Origin: Clostridium collagenovorans DSM 3089
GTDB lineage: Bacteria; Bacillota; Clostridia; Clostridiales; Clostridiaceae
NCBI RefSeq assembly: GCF_900130005.1
Contig: NZ_FQXP01000005.1
Span: 304,244 to 368,243 of the forward strand
Direction: 5' to 3'
DNA length: 64,000 nt
Shown: positions 18,004-27,176 of the stretch, piece after piece
Layout of the letters: every line of letters begins with the position of its first letter
Numbering within the stretch: the first letter of the stretch is position 1
The notes under the pieces: generated by a model
The model's input: only the letters and a program-made list of their open reading frames with translations
What the model was told of the DNA's origin: nothing
Databases searched by the model: none
Position numbers and translations under genes: made by a program

Positions 18004-18032
18004 TTGCATTTTTGATACCTCAGTGATATATT
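18004..18032 (+). promoter_or_regulatory. cadC promoter
   Basis: TTGCAT (18004-18009), 17-bp spacer, TATATT (18027-18032). An alternative TTGATA/TAATAA pair with 17-bp spacing lies 8 bases downstream. Both place the operator at the start site. Confidence 0.6.
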
Positions 18033-18039
18033 AATAATA

Positions 18040-18063
18040 ACATATGAATAAATGCTCATATGT
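18040..18063. promoter_or_regulatory. ArsR/CadC-type operator
   Basis: Perfect inverted repeat ACATATGA-N8-TCATATGT (8-8-8) just after the -10 box of cadC. Such 12-2-12-like palindromes at the promoter are the usual targets of ArsR/SmtB repressors; binding by the adjacent CadC is inferred. Confidence 0.75.
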
Positions 18064-18098
18064 TTATATATCAACTTATTGTTATGGAGGGTTAATTT

Positions 18099-18473
18099 AT
18101 GGATAGAACATCTTTAGATAAAGCTACTATGGAATATTGCAGTTGTACCACGATACATGAAAATATAGTAAATGATGTAAAAAAAGATATGCCTAATGAA
18201 GAAAAGCTTCAAAATATAGCAGATTTATTTAAGGTATTTGGGGACTCTACTAGAATTAAAATAATTTATGCCTTATTTAAATCTGAAATGTGTGTATGTG
18301 ATATAGCATCTCTACTAGAGATGAATCAATCAGCTATCTCACATCAATTAAGAGTTTTAAAACAAGCAAGATTAGTTAAGTATAGACGTGATGGTAAAGT
18401 TGTATACTACTCTTTAGATGACGATCATATTAAAGGTATTTTTGATATGGCAGCTCATCATATTGACGAATAG
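18099..18473 (+). CDS. cadC: ArsR/SmtB-family metal-sensing repressor
   Basis: A 124-residue winged-helix dimeric repressor. The HTH core DSTRIKIIYALFKSEMCVCDIASLLEMNQSAISHQL spans about residues 47-85 and includes the ELCVCD-like metal motif (EMCVCD). An N-terminal CSC pair (residues 14-16) matches the CadC-type site that, with the CVC cysteines, binds Cd/Pb/Zn. The C terminus AAHHIDE offers further ligands. Metal binding should release the operator at 18040-18063. The cadA start codon lies 14 bases after its stop, so they form an operon. Confidence 0.92.
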   Translation: MDRTSLDKATMEYCSCTTIHENIVNDVKKDMPNEEKLQNIADLFKVFGDSTRIKIIYALFKSEMCVCDIASLLEMNQSAISHQLRVLKQARLVKYRRDGKVVYYSLDDDHIKGIFDMAAHHIDE

Positions 18474-18487
18474 TGAGGTGTTTGAAT

Positions 18488-20851
18488 ATGACTGAAAAAG
18501 ACAAAGTAAAAATCTCAAAACAAAATAAAATAGATAGTTCATCTTCTATTGATAAAAAGTTTATACCTTTAAATAAGGATATAGTACATTCTCATAATGA
18601 AGATAACTGCAATTGTGGAGGTCATCACTCTGATCATGAGAATTCACCACACTCTCATGGTCATGAACATGGAGCTTGCAATTGCAGCTCTGATAATAAA
18701 AAACCTTCAGAAAATAAAACTTTAAAAGAATCTTCATTAACTAAGCACTATATTTTGAAAGGTTTAGATTGTGCTAACTGTGCTGGAAAGATTGAACTTG
18801 GAGTTAATAATTTTCCTAATGTTGAAGAAGCTTTATTGAACTTCTCAACTTCAACTTTATCAGTAAAAGTTAAAAATAAATCTGCATTAAACACAGTAGA
18901 AAATGATATAAAGGCTCTTGTGAATAAACTTGAACCTCATGTGTTAGTTATAGAAAAAGGTGATTATAATAAAAATCAATCTGAGGAACATGATGAAGGC
19001 TTTAAAGTTTCAAAAATCATCCCTACTGTAATTGGTACTATTATATTTGCCATTGCAATGCTTTTTAATTTTGATAGCAATGTAGAGTTCGTAATGTTCA
19101 TGCTAAGTTATCTTTTAATTGGTGGAGATATACTTTTAAAGGCACTTAAGGGTATTCTTAAAGGGCAAGTTTTTGATGAAAACTTTTTAATGTCTATAGC
19201 CACAATAGGAGCTGTATTTATAAAAGAATATCCTGAAGCCGTAGCTGTTATGTTATTCTACAAAGTTGGTGAAGCCTTCCAGGGTATTGCTGTTAATCGC
19301 TCTAGAAATTCTATTACTGCTTTAATGGACATACGTCCTGATAAAGCAAACTTAAAAATAAATAACGAAATAAAAGTAGTGTCTCCTGAGGAAGTTTCAA
19401 TTGGAGATTTAATAATTGTTAAACCTGGTGAAAAAATTCCTCTAGATGGCGTAATAGTAGATGGTTCTACTATGTTAGATACTTCTGCTTTAACTGGTGA
19501 ATCTGTTCCACGTAAAGCTAATGTTGGAGATGATGTACTAAGTGGAAGCATTAATAAAAACTCTTTAATAACTTTAAAAGTTACTAAGGACTTTGCAGAG
19601 TCTACTGTTTCTAAAATACTAGACTTAGTTCAAAATGCTGGTTCTAAAAAAGCAAAAACTGAAAAGTTCATAAGTAAATTTGCAAGATACTATACTCCTA
19701 TTGTAGTTTTCTCTGCTATAGCCTTAGCTCTTTTAGGTCCTGTAATTTTTAATGGTTCCTTTAATGACTGGCTACAAAGAGCACTTATATTCTTGGTAGT
19801 TTCTTGTCCATGTGCTTTAGTTATTTCTATACCTTTAGGTTTCTTTGGTGGTATAGGTTCAGCTTCTGCTAATGGAGTATTAGTTAAAGGTGGAAACTAT
19901 TTAGAAGCTTTAAATGAAGTAGATACTATTGTTTTCGATAAAACTGGTACTTTAACTAAAGGTGTCTTTGAAGTTACTGAAGTTAACTTAGCTTCTGATG
20001 CTACCTTAACTAAAGATGAACTTTTAAAATATGCAGCATATATCGAAAGTTTCTCAACTCACCCTATTGCAACATCTATAACTACTGCATATAAAGGTGA
20101 AATAAATAAAAGTGTGATTTCTAATTATGAAGAAATTGCTGGACATGGTATAAAAGTTCTAATTGATAAAAAAGAAGCACTAGCTGGTAACTCTAAGCTA
20201 ATGGATAAATTCAATATAAAATATACTAAAAATGCTTCTATTGGAACTATAGTTTATATAGCCATCGATAATAAGTTTCAAGGTTCTTTAACAATATCTG
20301 ATATGTTAAAAGACGATTCTATAAATGCTATTAAAGGATTTAAAGAAATAGGTATTAAACAAACTATAATGTTAACAGGTGATAATAAGGATGTTGCAAA
20401 TGCTATAGGCTCTAAACTTGGCTTGGATAAAGTTTATTCAGAGCTATTACCTCAAAATAAGGTTGAAATCTTAGAAGAAGTTATAAACTCCAATAAGGAT
20501 ATTGGTAAGGTTGCCTTTGTTGGTGATGGTGTAAATGATGCTCCTGTATTAGCTAGAGCTGATATCGGTATTGCTATGGGTGGTTTAGGCTCAGATGCAG
20601 CCATTGAGGCAGCTGATATCGTTTTAATGACTGATGAGCCTTCTAAGATAATAAACGCTATAAAAATAGCTAAATACACTAAAAAAATAGTTACTCAAAA
20701 CATTATCTTTGCTTTAGCTATCAAAATAGGTGTATTGGTACTAAGTGCCTTTGGTTTATCTACTATGTGGGAAGCTATATTTGCTGATGTTGGAGTGTCA
20801 GTACTTGCAATATTAAATGCCATGAGAGTATTAAAATATAAAGCTAAATAA
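18488..20851 (+). CDS. cadA: P1B-type heavy-metal (Zn/Cd/Pb) efflux ATPase
   Basis: About 787 residues from the ATG at 18488 (GAGGTG 7 bases upstream); a GTG at 18473 is the less likely start. The N terminus has an unusual His/Cys-rich tail (HSHNEDNCNCGG, HSHGHEHGACNCSS), then a heavy-metal-associated domain with GLDCANCAGK (residues about 90-150). Membrane helices carry the SCPCALVI ion motif. TGES, DKTGT (phosphorylated Asp), MLTGDN and GDGVNDAP complete the P-type ATPase set. CPC plus the CadC partner points to the Zn2+/Cd2+/Pb2+ subgroup. It exports metal from the cytoplasm; the His/Cys tail probably buffers or delivers it. Confidence 0.94.
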   Translation: MTEKDKVKISKQNKIDSSSSIDKKFIPLNKDIVHSHNEDNCNCGGHHSDHENSPHSHGHEHGACNCSSDNKKPSENKTLKESSLTKHYILKGLDCANCAGKIELGVNNFPNVEEALLNFSTSTLSVKVKNKSALNTVENDIKALVNKLEPHVLVIEKGDYNKNQSEEHDEGFKVSKIIPTVIGTIIFAIAMLFNFDSNVEFVMFMLSYLLIGGDILLKALKGILKGQVFDENFLMSIATIGAVFIKEYPEAVAVMLFYKVGEAFQGIAVNRSRNSITALMDIRPDKANLKINNEIKVVSPEEVSIGDLIIVKPGEKIPLDGVIVDGSTMLDTSALTGESVPRKANVGDDVLSGSINKNSLITLKVTKDFAESTVSKILDLVQNAGSKKAKTEKFISKFARYYTPIVVFSAIALALLGPVIFNGSFNDWLQRALIFLVVSCPCALVISIPLGFFGGIGSASANGVLVKGGNYLEALNEVDTIVFDKTGTLTKGVFEVTEVNLASDATLTKDELLKYAAYIESFSTHPIATSITTAYKGEINKSVISNYEEIAGHGIKVLIDKKEALAGNSKLMDKFNIKYTKNASIGTIVYIAIDNKFQGSLTISDMLKDDSINAIKGFKEIGIKQTIMLTGDNKDVANAIGSKLGLDKVYSELLPQNKVEILEEVINSNKDIGKVAFVGDGVNDAPVLARADIGIAMGGLGSDAAIEAADIVLMTDEPSKIINAIKIAKYTKKIVTQNIIFALAIKIGVLVLSAFGLSTMWEAIFADVGVSVLAILNAMRVLKYKAK

Positions 20852-21270
20852 TATAGCTAATATTTCTAAAAATGTTTATATAATTTTAGATATTAATAAT
20901 ACTATATATCTTGCATTAAATAAACTTCATTAATATTTTATAGAACAAAAAAATTAATATATAATAAATTACGATTATGTAGATTTAATATTTCAAAGTA
21001 TATATTTAAAAGTTATTGTTTTAAAAGAACTAAGTTTTAGTTAAAGCTTAGTTCTTTTTTTATTTTATCTTAACAATGTATACTTATTTTAATAATGGAA
21101 AATACTCTTAATATAAATCATTAAACCTAAGTTATAAGTAAATAAGTACTTAAGTGCTTATTTCAGTTTCTTTACCACTATGTCTTTAATAAAAATCTTT
21201 ATTTAATACAAAGTTTAATCATAAGGTTTTAAGATTTGAAAGTTTATATATTAATTTAGGAGTGTGTACT
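20852..21270. other. Intergenic region after cadA
   Basis: AT-rich, with no supported gene. It holds the cadA terminator (21025-21065) and, near 21180-21260, presumably the promoter of the 59-aa gene; no clear -35/-10 pair was identified. Confidence 0.5.
21025..21065 (+). terminator. Terminator after cadA
   Basis: AAGAACTAAG/CTTAGTTCTT with a 12-nt loop followed by TTTTTTATTTTAT. Confidence 0.85.
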
Positions 21271-21450
21271 ATGAATGGTATTGTATTAGATTTAAACTCT
21301 ACCTGTGCTGTAATTAACTTAACTAATGGCAGAGTAGTAGAAATGTCCTTAAATACCCTTCCCTTTAATCTTAAAATAGGCGATAAGGTAAATGTTGATA
21401 CTTGTAGTCACAATGCACTAAGTAACAATAAAACTATGGATTTGTTTTAA
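21271..21450 (+). CDS. Small beta-barrel-like protein, 59 aa
   Basis: Fifty-nine residues from the ATG at 21271, which has AGGAG 9 bases upstream; a second ATG three codons 5' is too close to that site. MNGIVLDLNSTCAVINLTNGRVVEMSL... KIGDKVNVD has the alternating hydrophobic pattern and GDKV turn of small OB/SH3-like domains. It resembles the short DUF3006-type proteins of Firmicutes, but the match is only in style. Its function is unknown. A strong bidirectional terminator follows. Confidence 0.65.
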   Translation: MNGIVLDLNSTCAVINLTNGRVVEMSLNTLPFNLKIGDKVNVDTCSHNALSNNKTMDLF

Positions 21451-21465
21451 ATATTGCTTCCCCAT

Positions 21466-21516
21466 AAAAAAGGCTTGGATTAGAATTTTAATTATAATTC
21501 TAATCCAAGCCTTTTA
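21466..21516. terminator. Bidirectional terminator
   Basis: AAAAGGCTTGGATTAGAAT paired with ATTCTAATCCAAGCCTTTT, stem of about 20 bp, between the 59-aa gene and the convergent mrp. Confidence 0.9.
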
Positions 21517-21525
21517 CTTTAATTA

Positions 21526-22386
21526 TTACTTAATTATATTTACGGACTTATTAATGGCTTTATTTACACCTTCAAATAGCTCATCATAATTATGAGAATT
21601 TAGTACATACTCTTCTGCGTTTCCCTTTTCTAAACTTTCTACAAAGTCTAAATCAATCGGCATCTCACTTAGTAATTCTAATCCTAAGTACTCAGCTTGC
21701 TCCTTAGCACTCTTTTTACTAAATACTCTTATTCTTTCATCGCACTTTCCACAAGTAACATAAGACATATTTTCAACTACACCTAAAGTATTCATATTTA
21801 ATTTACTAGCCATAGTAACTAACTTCTTAACTATCATAGTTACCATGTCCTGTGGTGTAGATACCATAACCACTCCTGTAATAGGTGTGCTTTGCATTAT
21901 TGTTAATGCTATGTCTCCAGTTCCAGGTGGCATATCAATTAATAAGTAATCTAATTCTCCCCAGACAGTATCCACATACATTTGATTTAAAACACCATTT
22001 ATAACAGGTCCTCTCCAAATTACTGGATCCTCTTCATTTTGTATTAATAAGTTTAAAGAAATAACCTTTATTCCAGTCTCACTTTCAACTGGAATAAACT
22101 TAACCTCTTCACCCTCTGGCTGCATAATAGCTCTTTTATCATTTATTCCAAAGAATCTTGGCATTGATGGACCTGTTATGTCCGCATCTAATACACCAAC
22201 ACTATGCCCTGCTTCTCTAAGTTTAGTTGCTAATATTCCTGTAACTGTAGATTTACCTACGCCACCTTTTCCACTCATAACAGCAATTATTTTTTTTATT
22301 TTCCCATGTTTAGGTAGCATAACTGTACATTTGCTTTCCTTTGTACAGCTTCCATTTTGTGAACAACTTGAACATTTATCGCTCAT
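21526..22386 (-). CDS. mrp: Mrp/NBP35-family Fe-S cluster carrier ATPase
   Basis: About 286 residues from the ATG at 22386 (AGGAGG 7 bases upstream); the open frame extends 20 codons 5' into the upstream lipoprotein gene, which is unlikely to be translated here. A Cys-rich N terminus (CSSCSQNGSCTKESKC) precedes the deviant Walker A motif MSGKGGVGKST, and LLIDMPPGTGD is Walker B. A CxxC pair (VTCGKCDER, about residue 220) is the family's cluster-binding site. It binds and hands over Fe-S clusters in the cytosol. It lies 17 bases after the upstream lipoprotein gene, likely co-transcribed with it and lgt. Confidence 0.9.
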   Translation of the reverse strand: MSDKCSSCSQNGSCTKESKCTVMLPKHGKIKKIIAVMSGKGGVGKSTVTGILATKLREAGHSVGVLDADITGPSMPRFFGINDKRAIMQPEGEEVKFIPVESETGIKVISLNLLIQNEEDPVIWRGPVINGVLNQMYVDTVWGELDYLLIDMPPGTGDIALTIMQSTPITGVVMVSTPQDMVTMIVKKLVTMASKLNMNTLGVVENMSYVTCGKCDERIRVFSKKSAKEQAEYLGLELLSEMPIDLDFVESLEKGNAEEYVLNSHNYDELFEGVNKAINKSVNIIK

Positions 22387-22403
22387 TTTTTTCCTCCTAT
22401 TTT

Positions 22404-23234
22404 CTAGAAGTCTTTTGGCTTCTCTGTGGTTATGCTTGTTTCCCAAGCACCTGATTTATTTTTACACCATACATAATAAACATGTTCCTTTAGTTTCTTA
22501 TCCTTGGTAATAGATATCTTCGCCTTATAAACGTCCGTCTTATAACCCTCTGTTATAACATGAACTAAAGTATCATATTCTTTTCCTTCTTGGGCTAATT
22601 CAGCATTCTTAAACTCTTGTCTTAATAACTCGTTAAGTTTAACAAGCTCCGTTGATAAAATAAACTTAGATATACTCAAGTCCTCAGATATATCAACTCC
22701 AACAGATCCTATTTGAATGTTGTCTGACTTTGCCTTAGCAAAATCCTCTTTCATAGTACTTATTATACTACCATGATAAACTTCTTCAAAGTATTTAGGT
22801 TTTCTTATGTTTGAAAAATGTTTTAGCACATCATTATCTAATCTTGAAGAAACTATATAACTTTTATCATCACCATAGAAGTTTGCACCATCATTTTTAT
22901 CAATACCTGCTATGTAGTTATACTTATGTACCTTTCCACCCTTTTCATATATCTCAAATATATAATCTGGTTCCAATGTACTTTTAGTACCAACTTCTTT
23001 TCCGGATGCTAAAATATCGTACATCTGCTTTATAGCAGCGACATCTGTTAAAACAAATTTAAATCCTTTGTCTCTATTACTTTGTATTACTATTTTCTTA
23101 GCATTACCTTCTTTTATATATTCAAAGTCTTCATTTCTAAAACCAAGCTTTGTTTTAATTGTATCTGATACACTACACCCAGTCATGGACATAGCTATAG
23201 CTATAGCTAGAAATATGGTAACTATCTTTTTCAT
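22404..23234 (-). CDS. Putative lipoprotein
   Basis: A 276-residue exported protein. The lipoprotein signal MKKIVTIFLAIAIAMSMTGC ends in a lipobox with Cys20, the predicted lipid-anchored residue. The mature part is soluble, Lys/Asp-rich and without recognised catalytic motifs; a repeated beta-strand pattern (FKFVLTDVAAIKQMYDIL, KVHKYNYIAG) hints at a ligand-binding or inhibitor-like fold. It lies directly downstream of lgt, whose product attaches the lipid to such proteins. Function unknown. Confidence 0.8.
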   Translation of the reverse strand: MKKIVTIFLAIAIAMSMTGCSVSDTIKTKLGFRNEDFEYIKEGNAKKIVIQSNRDKGFKFVLTDVAAIKQMYDILASGKEVGTKSTLEPDYIFEIYEKGGKVHKYNYIAGIDKNDGANFYGDDKSYIVSSRLDNDVLKHFSNIRKPKYFEEVYHGSIISTMKEDFAKAKSDNIQIGSVGVDISEDLSISKFILSTELVKLNELLRQEFKNAELAQEGKEYDTLVHVITEGYKTDVYKAKISITKDKKLKEHVYYVWCKNKSGAWETSITTEKPKDF

Positions 23235-23258
23235 TACTCAATTATCCTCCACTACTAA

Positions 23259-24014
23259 TTACTCTTTTTTTCTTAGTTTGTGCATATTATATAAGCCAAT
23301 ACCAAAAATCAAAGTAAAAATAGCTATAAATTGTGATGTAGATAAAATTCCTACATTTCCTCTTGGATCAACCCTAAAGAATTCAACTATAAATCTACCA
23401 ACACTATATACAATAAAATATAAACCAGTAAGTTGGCCTTCTTCATGCTTTTTATTTTTATCATACCATAATAAAAATATAGCTAAAAGAAAATCAAATA
23501 CAGCAGAATATATTTGTGTTGGATGTCTATGAACTCCAGCTGATACAAAAGGTGAATTTTTAAATTCAATTCCTATTGGCAAAGTCGTAGGTGCACCATA
23601 ACAGCATCCTGCAAGCAAGCAACCTATTCTTCCAAATCCCTGTGCAAGTGGTATACTTGGTACAACTAAATCAAATACTCCAAGAGTACTCCATTTTTGT
23701 TTTCTACAATAAAGCCATATAGCTAAGGCTCCACCAATTATAGCTCCATATATAACAAAACCGTAACCTATTTTCTCCAAAGTAAAAGGTGTACTTATAA
23801 ATTCTTTAAAGTCCGTTATTATATATAATACCTTTCCACCTAAAACTCCAGAAATAATAGCTATTATAGTCATATTCCAAATCTTATCTTCATCATATCC
23901 ATAATTAGTTCTTCTTTTCTCTAGTAAAAATACAGCAGCAATAATACCTATTGCTATCATCAACCCATATCCTTTAACACTTATCCCAAATATTTCGAAT
24001 AATTCTGGCCTCAT
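23259..24014 (-). CDS. lgt: Prolipoprotein diacylglyceryl transferase
   Basis: About 251 residues from the ATG at 24014 (MRPELFEIFG), preceded by AGGAGTGAG; an ATG 6 codons earlier overlaps that site. This membrane enzyme transfers diacylglycerol from phosphatidylglycerol to the lipobox cysteine. About seven hydrophobic helices are visible, as is the signature GRIGCLLAGCCYGAPT in the middle. HRHPTQIYSA with the essential His/Tyr follows, and the late VGRFIVEFFRVDPRG motif is intact. It heads the lgt-lipoprotein-mrp cluster. Confidence 0.94.
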   Translation of the reverse strand: MRPELFEIFGISVKGYGLMIAIGIIAAVFLLEKRRTNYGYDEDKIWNMTIIAIISGVLGGKVLYIITDFKEFISTPFTLEKIGYGFVIYGAIIGGALAIWLYCRKQKWSTLGVFDLVVPSIPLAQGFGRIGCLLAGCCYGAPTTLPIGIEFKNSPFVSAGVHRHPTQIYSAVFDFLLAIFLLWYDKNKKHEEGQLTGLYFIVYSVGRFIVEFFRVDPRGNVGILSTSQFIAIFTLIFGIGLYNMHKLRKKE

Positions 24015-24104
24015 TCTCTCACTCCTATTCAATGAAAATAATAGACTACTTCACCTTAATTCCATCTACTTATATTATATTTTATTTTAAATCCCATAAA
24101 CAAC

Positions 24105-24127
24105 AAAAGAAGCCTAAAGCTTCTTTT
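24105..24127 (-). terminator. Terminator between the 165-aa gene and lgt
   Basis: AAAAGAAGC/GCTTCTTTT with a 5-nt loop. On the minus strand it is followed by GTTGTTTAT. It ends the upstream transcript before lgt. Confidence 0.7.
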
Positions 24128-24190
24128 ATTCTAAAATATTCTTGTTTAAATTATAATACTTATGGAGTGTTAAAGCAAACATATTACTAA

Positions 24191-24688
24191 CTATTCATTG
24201 TATTTTAAAGATTTTAAAACTGAGTTAATTTGCTTTGAAACATCTTTTTCACTCATCTTTTTGTCATAGTTAAAAACTACCTTAACTAAAATCTCATTTT
24301 TTTCTATGCAATATTTTTTTGATATGTTCCCATTTAGAGTAACAGGCTCTTCATTTTTTTCTAAAAACCTGTCCATGTCATTTGGTATGTTCTTAACAGT
24401 GATTACGCCAGTTATGTTTTTATCTTGAGAAGTAATTTGAGCTTCGTACAAAGTATCCTCCACCTTACTAGTTAACTCCTCTATGTTCCACGTACTTGGT
24501 ATTGAAAATACAAGTTTATCATTTAATACTGATTTATATGTTGCTGTCGTTCCTTTGGTTACTTGAGCAAATGACGCTTCCTGCAATCTATTATGCAGTG
24601 CAAATTCCATGGCAAATAACATAACCATAAATGCAGCTAAACACACTATGGTACCTGCCTTTTTTCTATCTACTACTATTATTTTCAT
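24191..24688 (-). CDS. Membrane-anchored PsbP-like protein
   Basis: A 165-residue protein with one N-terminal membrane helix (about residues 12-30) and an extracytoplasmic domain. SVLNDKLVFSIPSTWNIEE and the final ISKQ-like helix (VSKQINSVLKSLKY) follow the pattern of PsbP-like lipoproteins and anchored proteins common in Clostridium. No catalytic residues are evident. GGGGG precedes the ATG. It stands alone with a terminator downstream. Function unknown. Confidence 0.65.
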   Translation of the reverse strand: MKIIVVDRKKAGTIVCLAAFMVMLFAMEFALHNRLQEASFAQVTKGTTATYKSVLNDKLVFSIPSTWNIEELTSKVEDTLYEAQITSQDKNITGVITVKNIPNDMDRFLEKNEEPVTLNGNISKKYCIEKNEILVKVVFNYDKKMSEKDVSKQINSVLKSLKYNE

Positions 24689-24807
24689 TTAAATCAATCC
24701 CCCTTATGATTCAAGTCACTTACTACAATATATGCTACATATATTAATTTATTCTAAGTTTCTCTATAAAATAAAAAAGCCCCCTTAGCAAAATAACTAA
24801 GAAGGCT

Positions 24808-24912
24808 TAAGTTCGCCTAACTAAATCAAAGATTTAGAGGACTCATATGAAACTCCGACTCATTCCATTCGTAGGAGTAAGTTCGCCTAACTAAATCAAA
24901 GATTTAGAGGAC
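24808..24912. repeat. Two copies of a 35-bp element, 70 bp apart
   Basis: The segment running from TAAGTTCGCC through CTAAATC-AAA-GATTTAG to AGAGGA occurs at 24808-24842 and 24878-24912. Each copy contains the CTAAATC/GATTTAG hairpin. The spacer has a second small hairpin (ACTCC/GGAGT). The right copy overlaps the last codons and stop of the 425-aa gene, so the element has become coding sequence. Confidence 0.8.
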
Positions 24913-26181
24913 CAATAAGAAACTCACTGGGATTACAACTGTTGAGTTTTTGTAATCGTAGAACATTACCCAGTATCCATGATCATGTTTACCTTTGCAT
25001 GGTATCCATGTAACAAATCCTGTTTTACCTCCAAATGGTTGATCTTCTTTGCTTCTACCACCTGGAATACCGTATACTAGATATTTCAATTTATTATTTT
25101 TGTCCATCTTCATTCCAAATATAAAATGTCCATGTTTAGTTATATAAGAATGATAACATGCCATTGGATAGTATAATACAACATGCTTATCATAGTTACA
25201 CATGTTGTGTAATTCTTCTATATCCTTAACAGCAACCTTTTTCCACTTGCAATTATGAATTTCTTCTTCTAACTCAACGAAGTCTTCACAATCTTCTACA
25301 ATACCTCTAAAGTACTGTCCTGTAACCCCTACAGGTGCTTCTTCATCTTCTTCATAATACTCTTCTTCTCCTGAGTAATCATACTCATATAAGTCAAGCT
25401 TATCATCTTCTGAACTATCAGCATCTGATTTAGATCTTTCCATGTCTACTATAGCATTAGATTCAGTTAAACTTTCTGACTCTATCTCACACTCTTCATC
25501 ATGAATTGATTCTACTTCTACAACATCATCCTCATTTGAACTTTCTGCTGCTTTGACCTTTTCATTATTACTTTCTTCTCTCACCTTTGATTCTTCATCA
25601 CAATTATTAAGTTCTGAATTTGAAACTTCTTTTTGATCTTGCTCAATACTTACATCAGCTTTTTCTGCTCTACTCTTACTCTTGCTCATTTCTATTCTTT
25701 CTTCATAAGAATCAAACATATTTACTGCTGCTCTAGTATCACCCTTTTGACTCATTACAAGCTCATAATTTTGCCATCCCTTTGGTGGAATAGATGCATT
25801 AAATCCAGACATTATTCCTATGACATTGTTATCAACCAACTTAACGATGGCTGCACCTGTAACCTTCTCCATACTTATACCTGTTCCAGATATATTTTCT
25901 GAATCATAATCATTAGAAACTTCAATTTTTCCGGAATCATCAAAGCTTAATTTCCCAAGATTCACTATTTTCTTATTATCATTATCCGCACATACTAATG
26001 CCATATAATATGGCTGCATTTTTGGATTTATGTTCTGTACATAATAAGAAACCTTACATTTTCCATGATTCTTTTCAAGCTTAACGTAACCTGATGGTGT
26101 TTTATCTCTATCTAATGTATATCCTCTCTCTTCTTCCTGTAAAATTATAAAGAATCTAGAGTAATTTTTTTTAGGTGTCAA
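24904..26181 (-). CDS. Hypothetical clostridial protein with acidic linker, 425 aa
   Basis: Starts at TTG (26181) with AGGAGGG 9 bases upstream. Residues 1-140 form an N-terminal domain (FFIILQEEERGYTLDRDKTPSGYVKLE...) that has the look of a self-adhesive beta-sandwich. Residues about 165-290 are a long acidic Ser/Glu-rich linker, and residues about 290-415 a second globular domain (GQYFRGIVEDCEDF, HGHFIFGMKMDKN, YGIPGGRSKEDQPFGGKTGF). No signal peptide. It looks like a spore or cell-structure protein of a clostridial family I cannot name. The last residues VSFLLVL and the stop are encoded by the right copy of the repeat at 24808-24912, so the original C terminus may have been replaced. Confidence 0.7.
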   Translation of the reverse strand: MTPKKNYSRFFIILQEEERGYTLDRDKTPSGYVKLEKNHGKCKVSYYVQNINPKMQPYYMALVCADNDNKKIVNLGKLSFDDSGKIEVSNDYDSENISGTGISMEKVTGAAIVKLVDNNVIGIMSGFNASIPPKGWQNYELVMSQKGDTRAAVNMFDSYEERIEMSKSKSRAEKADVSIEQDQKEVSNSELNNCDEESKVREESNNEKVKAAESSNEDDVVEVESIHDEECEIESESLTESNAIVDMERSKSDADSSEDDKLDLYEYDYSGEEEYYEEDEEAPVGVTGQYFRGIVEDCEDFVELEEEIHNCKWKKVAVKDIEELHNMCNYDKHVVLYYPMACYHSYITKHGHFIFGMKMDKNNKLKYLVYGIPGGRSKEDQPFGGKTGFVTWIPCKGKHDHGYWVMFYDYKNSTVVIPVSFLLVL

Positions 26182-26342
26182 TATAGTCCCTCCTAATACT
26201 TATTCCTTATAATATATGAGTAGAATTTTCAAAAGTGAACAAATAAATGAATTTTATTTATATAAATAAAAAAGTCACTAATATTATATTTATTAGTGAC
26301 TGATAATATGTTTACTTTCTAACATTTTCCAAAGTATATTTC

Positions 26343-27176
26343 TTATCTTAATTCATATATGCAATCTGATAGCTTTCCAAATTCCTGTATAGTTAAGGTT
26401 TCTCCTCTTCTCTTTGGATCAATTCCTGCATTCTCAAAAGCTTTTTCTAAATTTTCTTTATCTAATCCGATACCCTTCATAGTATTCCATAAAGTTTTTC
26501 TTCTCATATTGAATGCATCCTTAACAACCTTAAAGAACAATTTTTCATCCTTAACTTCAATTCTAGGCTTTTCTAATCTATCTAGTCTAATTACTATAGA
26601 ATCAACCTTAGGTCTTGGTACAAAAGCTGAACATGGTACCATTCTTACTATTTTAGTATCACAGTAATACTGTGCTAATATAGATAATGCACCATAATCC
26701 TTAGTACCTGGTTCTGCATCTATTCTTTCAGCAACTTCTTTTTGAATCATAATAGTTAGAAATTTAAAATCAATTCCTTCTGTTAAAAACATTGCTATTA
26801 TAGGCGTTGTAACATAGTATGGTAAGTTAGCTACAACCTTAATAGATTTTTCACCCTCAGTTAATTGCTCATAATCCACCTTTAAGGCATCCTTATTTAT
26901 TAACTTAAAATTTTCATACTCCGCAAGTTCTGTTTCTAGAATAGGAATCAATCTACTATCTAACTCTATAGCGCAAACTGATTTAGCTCTATCTAAAAGT
27001 TCCTTTGTTAAAGTTCCTACCCCTGGTCCTATTTCTATTACAAAATCATCTTTAGTTAATTCTGATGAATCAACTATGGCATTTAAAACTGAATCATCTA
27101 TTAAAAAGTTCTGACCTAAACTTTTAGTAAATTTAAAATCATACTTTTTAACCATTTCATTAGTCCATTTGCTCAT
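26343..27176 (-). CDS. rsmA: 16S rRNA (A1518/A1519) dimethyltransferase
   Basis: A 277-residue SAM-dependent methyltransferase (KsgA) that dimethylates two adenines near the 3' end of 16S rRNA during 30S maturation. LGQNFLID, the SAM loop EIGPGVGTLT and the catalytic NLPYYVTTPI motif are all present, followed by the helical C-terminal domain (KDAFNMRRKTLWN). Length is normal. Its start overlaps the end of rnmV by 17 bases, so the two are translationally linked. Confidence 0.96.
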   Translation of the reverse strand: MSKWTNEMVKKYDFKFTKSLGQNFLIDDSVLNAIVDSSELTKDDFVIEIGPGVGTLTKELLDRAKSVCAIELDSRLIPILETELAEYENFKLINKDALKVDYEQLTEGEKSIKVVANLPYYVTTPIIAMFLTEGIDFKFLTIMIQKEVAERIDAEPGTKDYGALSILAQYYCDTKIVRMVPCSAFVPRPKVDSIVIRLDRLEKPRIEVKDEKLFFKVVKDAFNMRRKTLWNTMKGIGLDKENLEKAFENAGIDPKRRGETLTIQEFGKLSDCIYELR

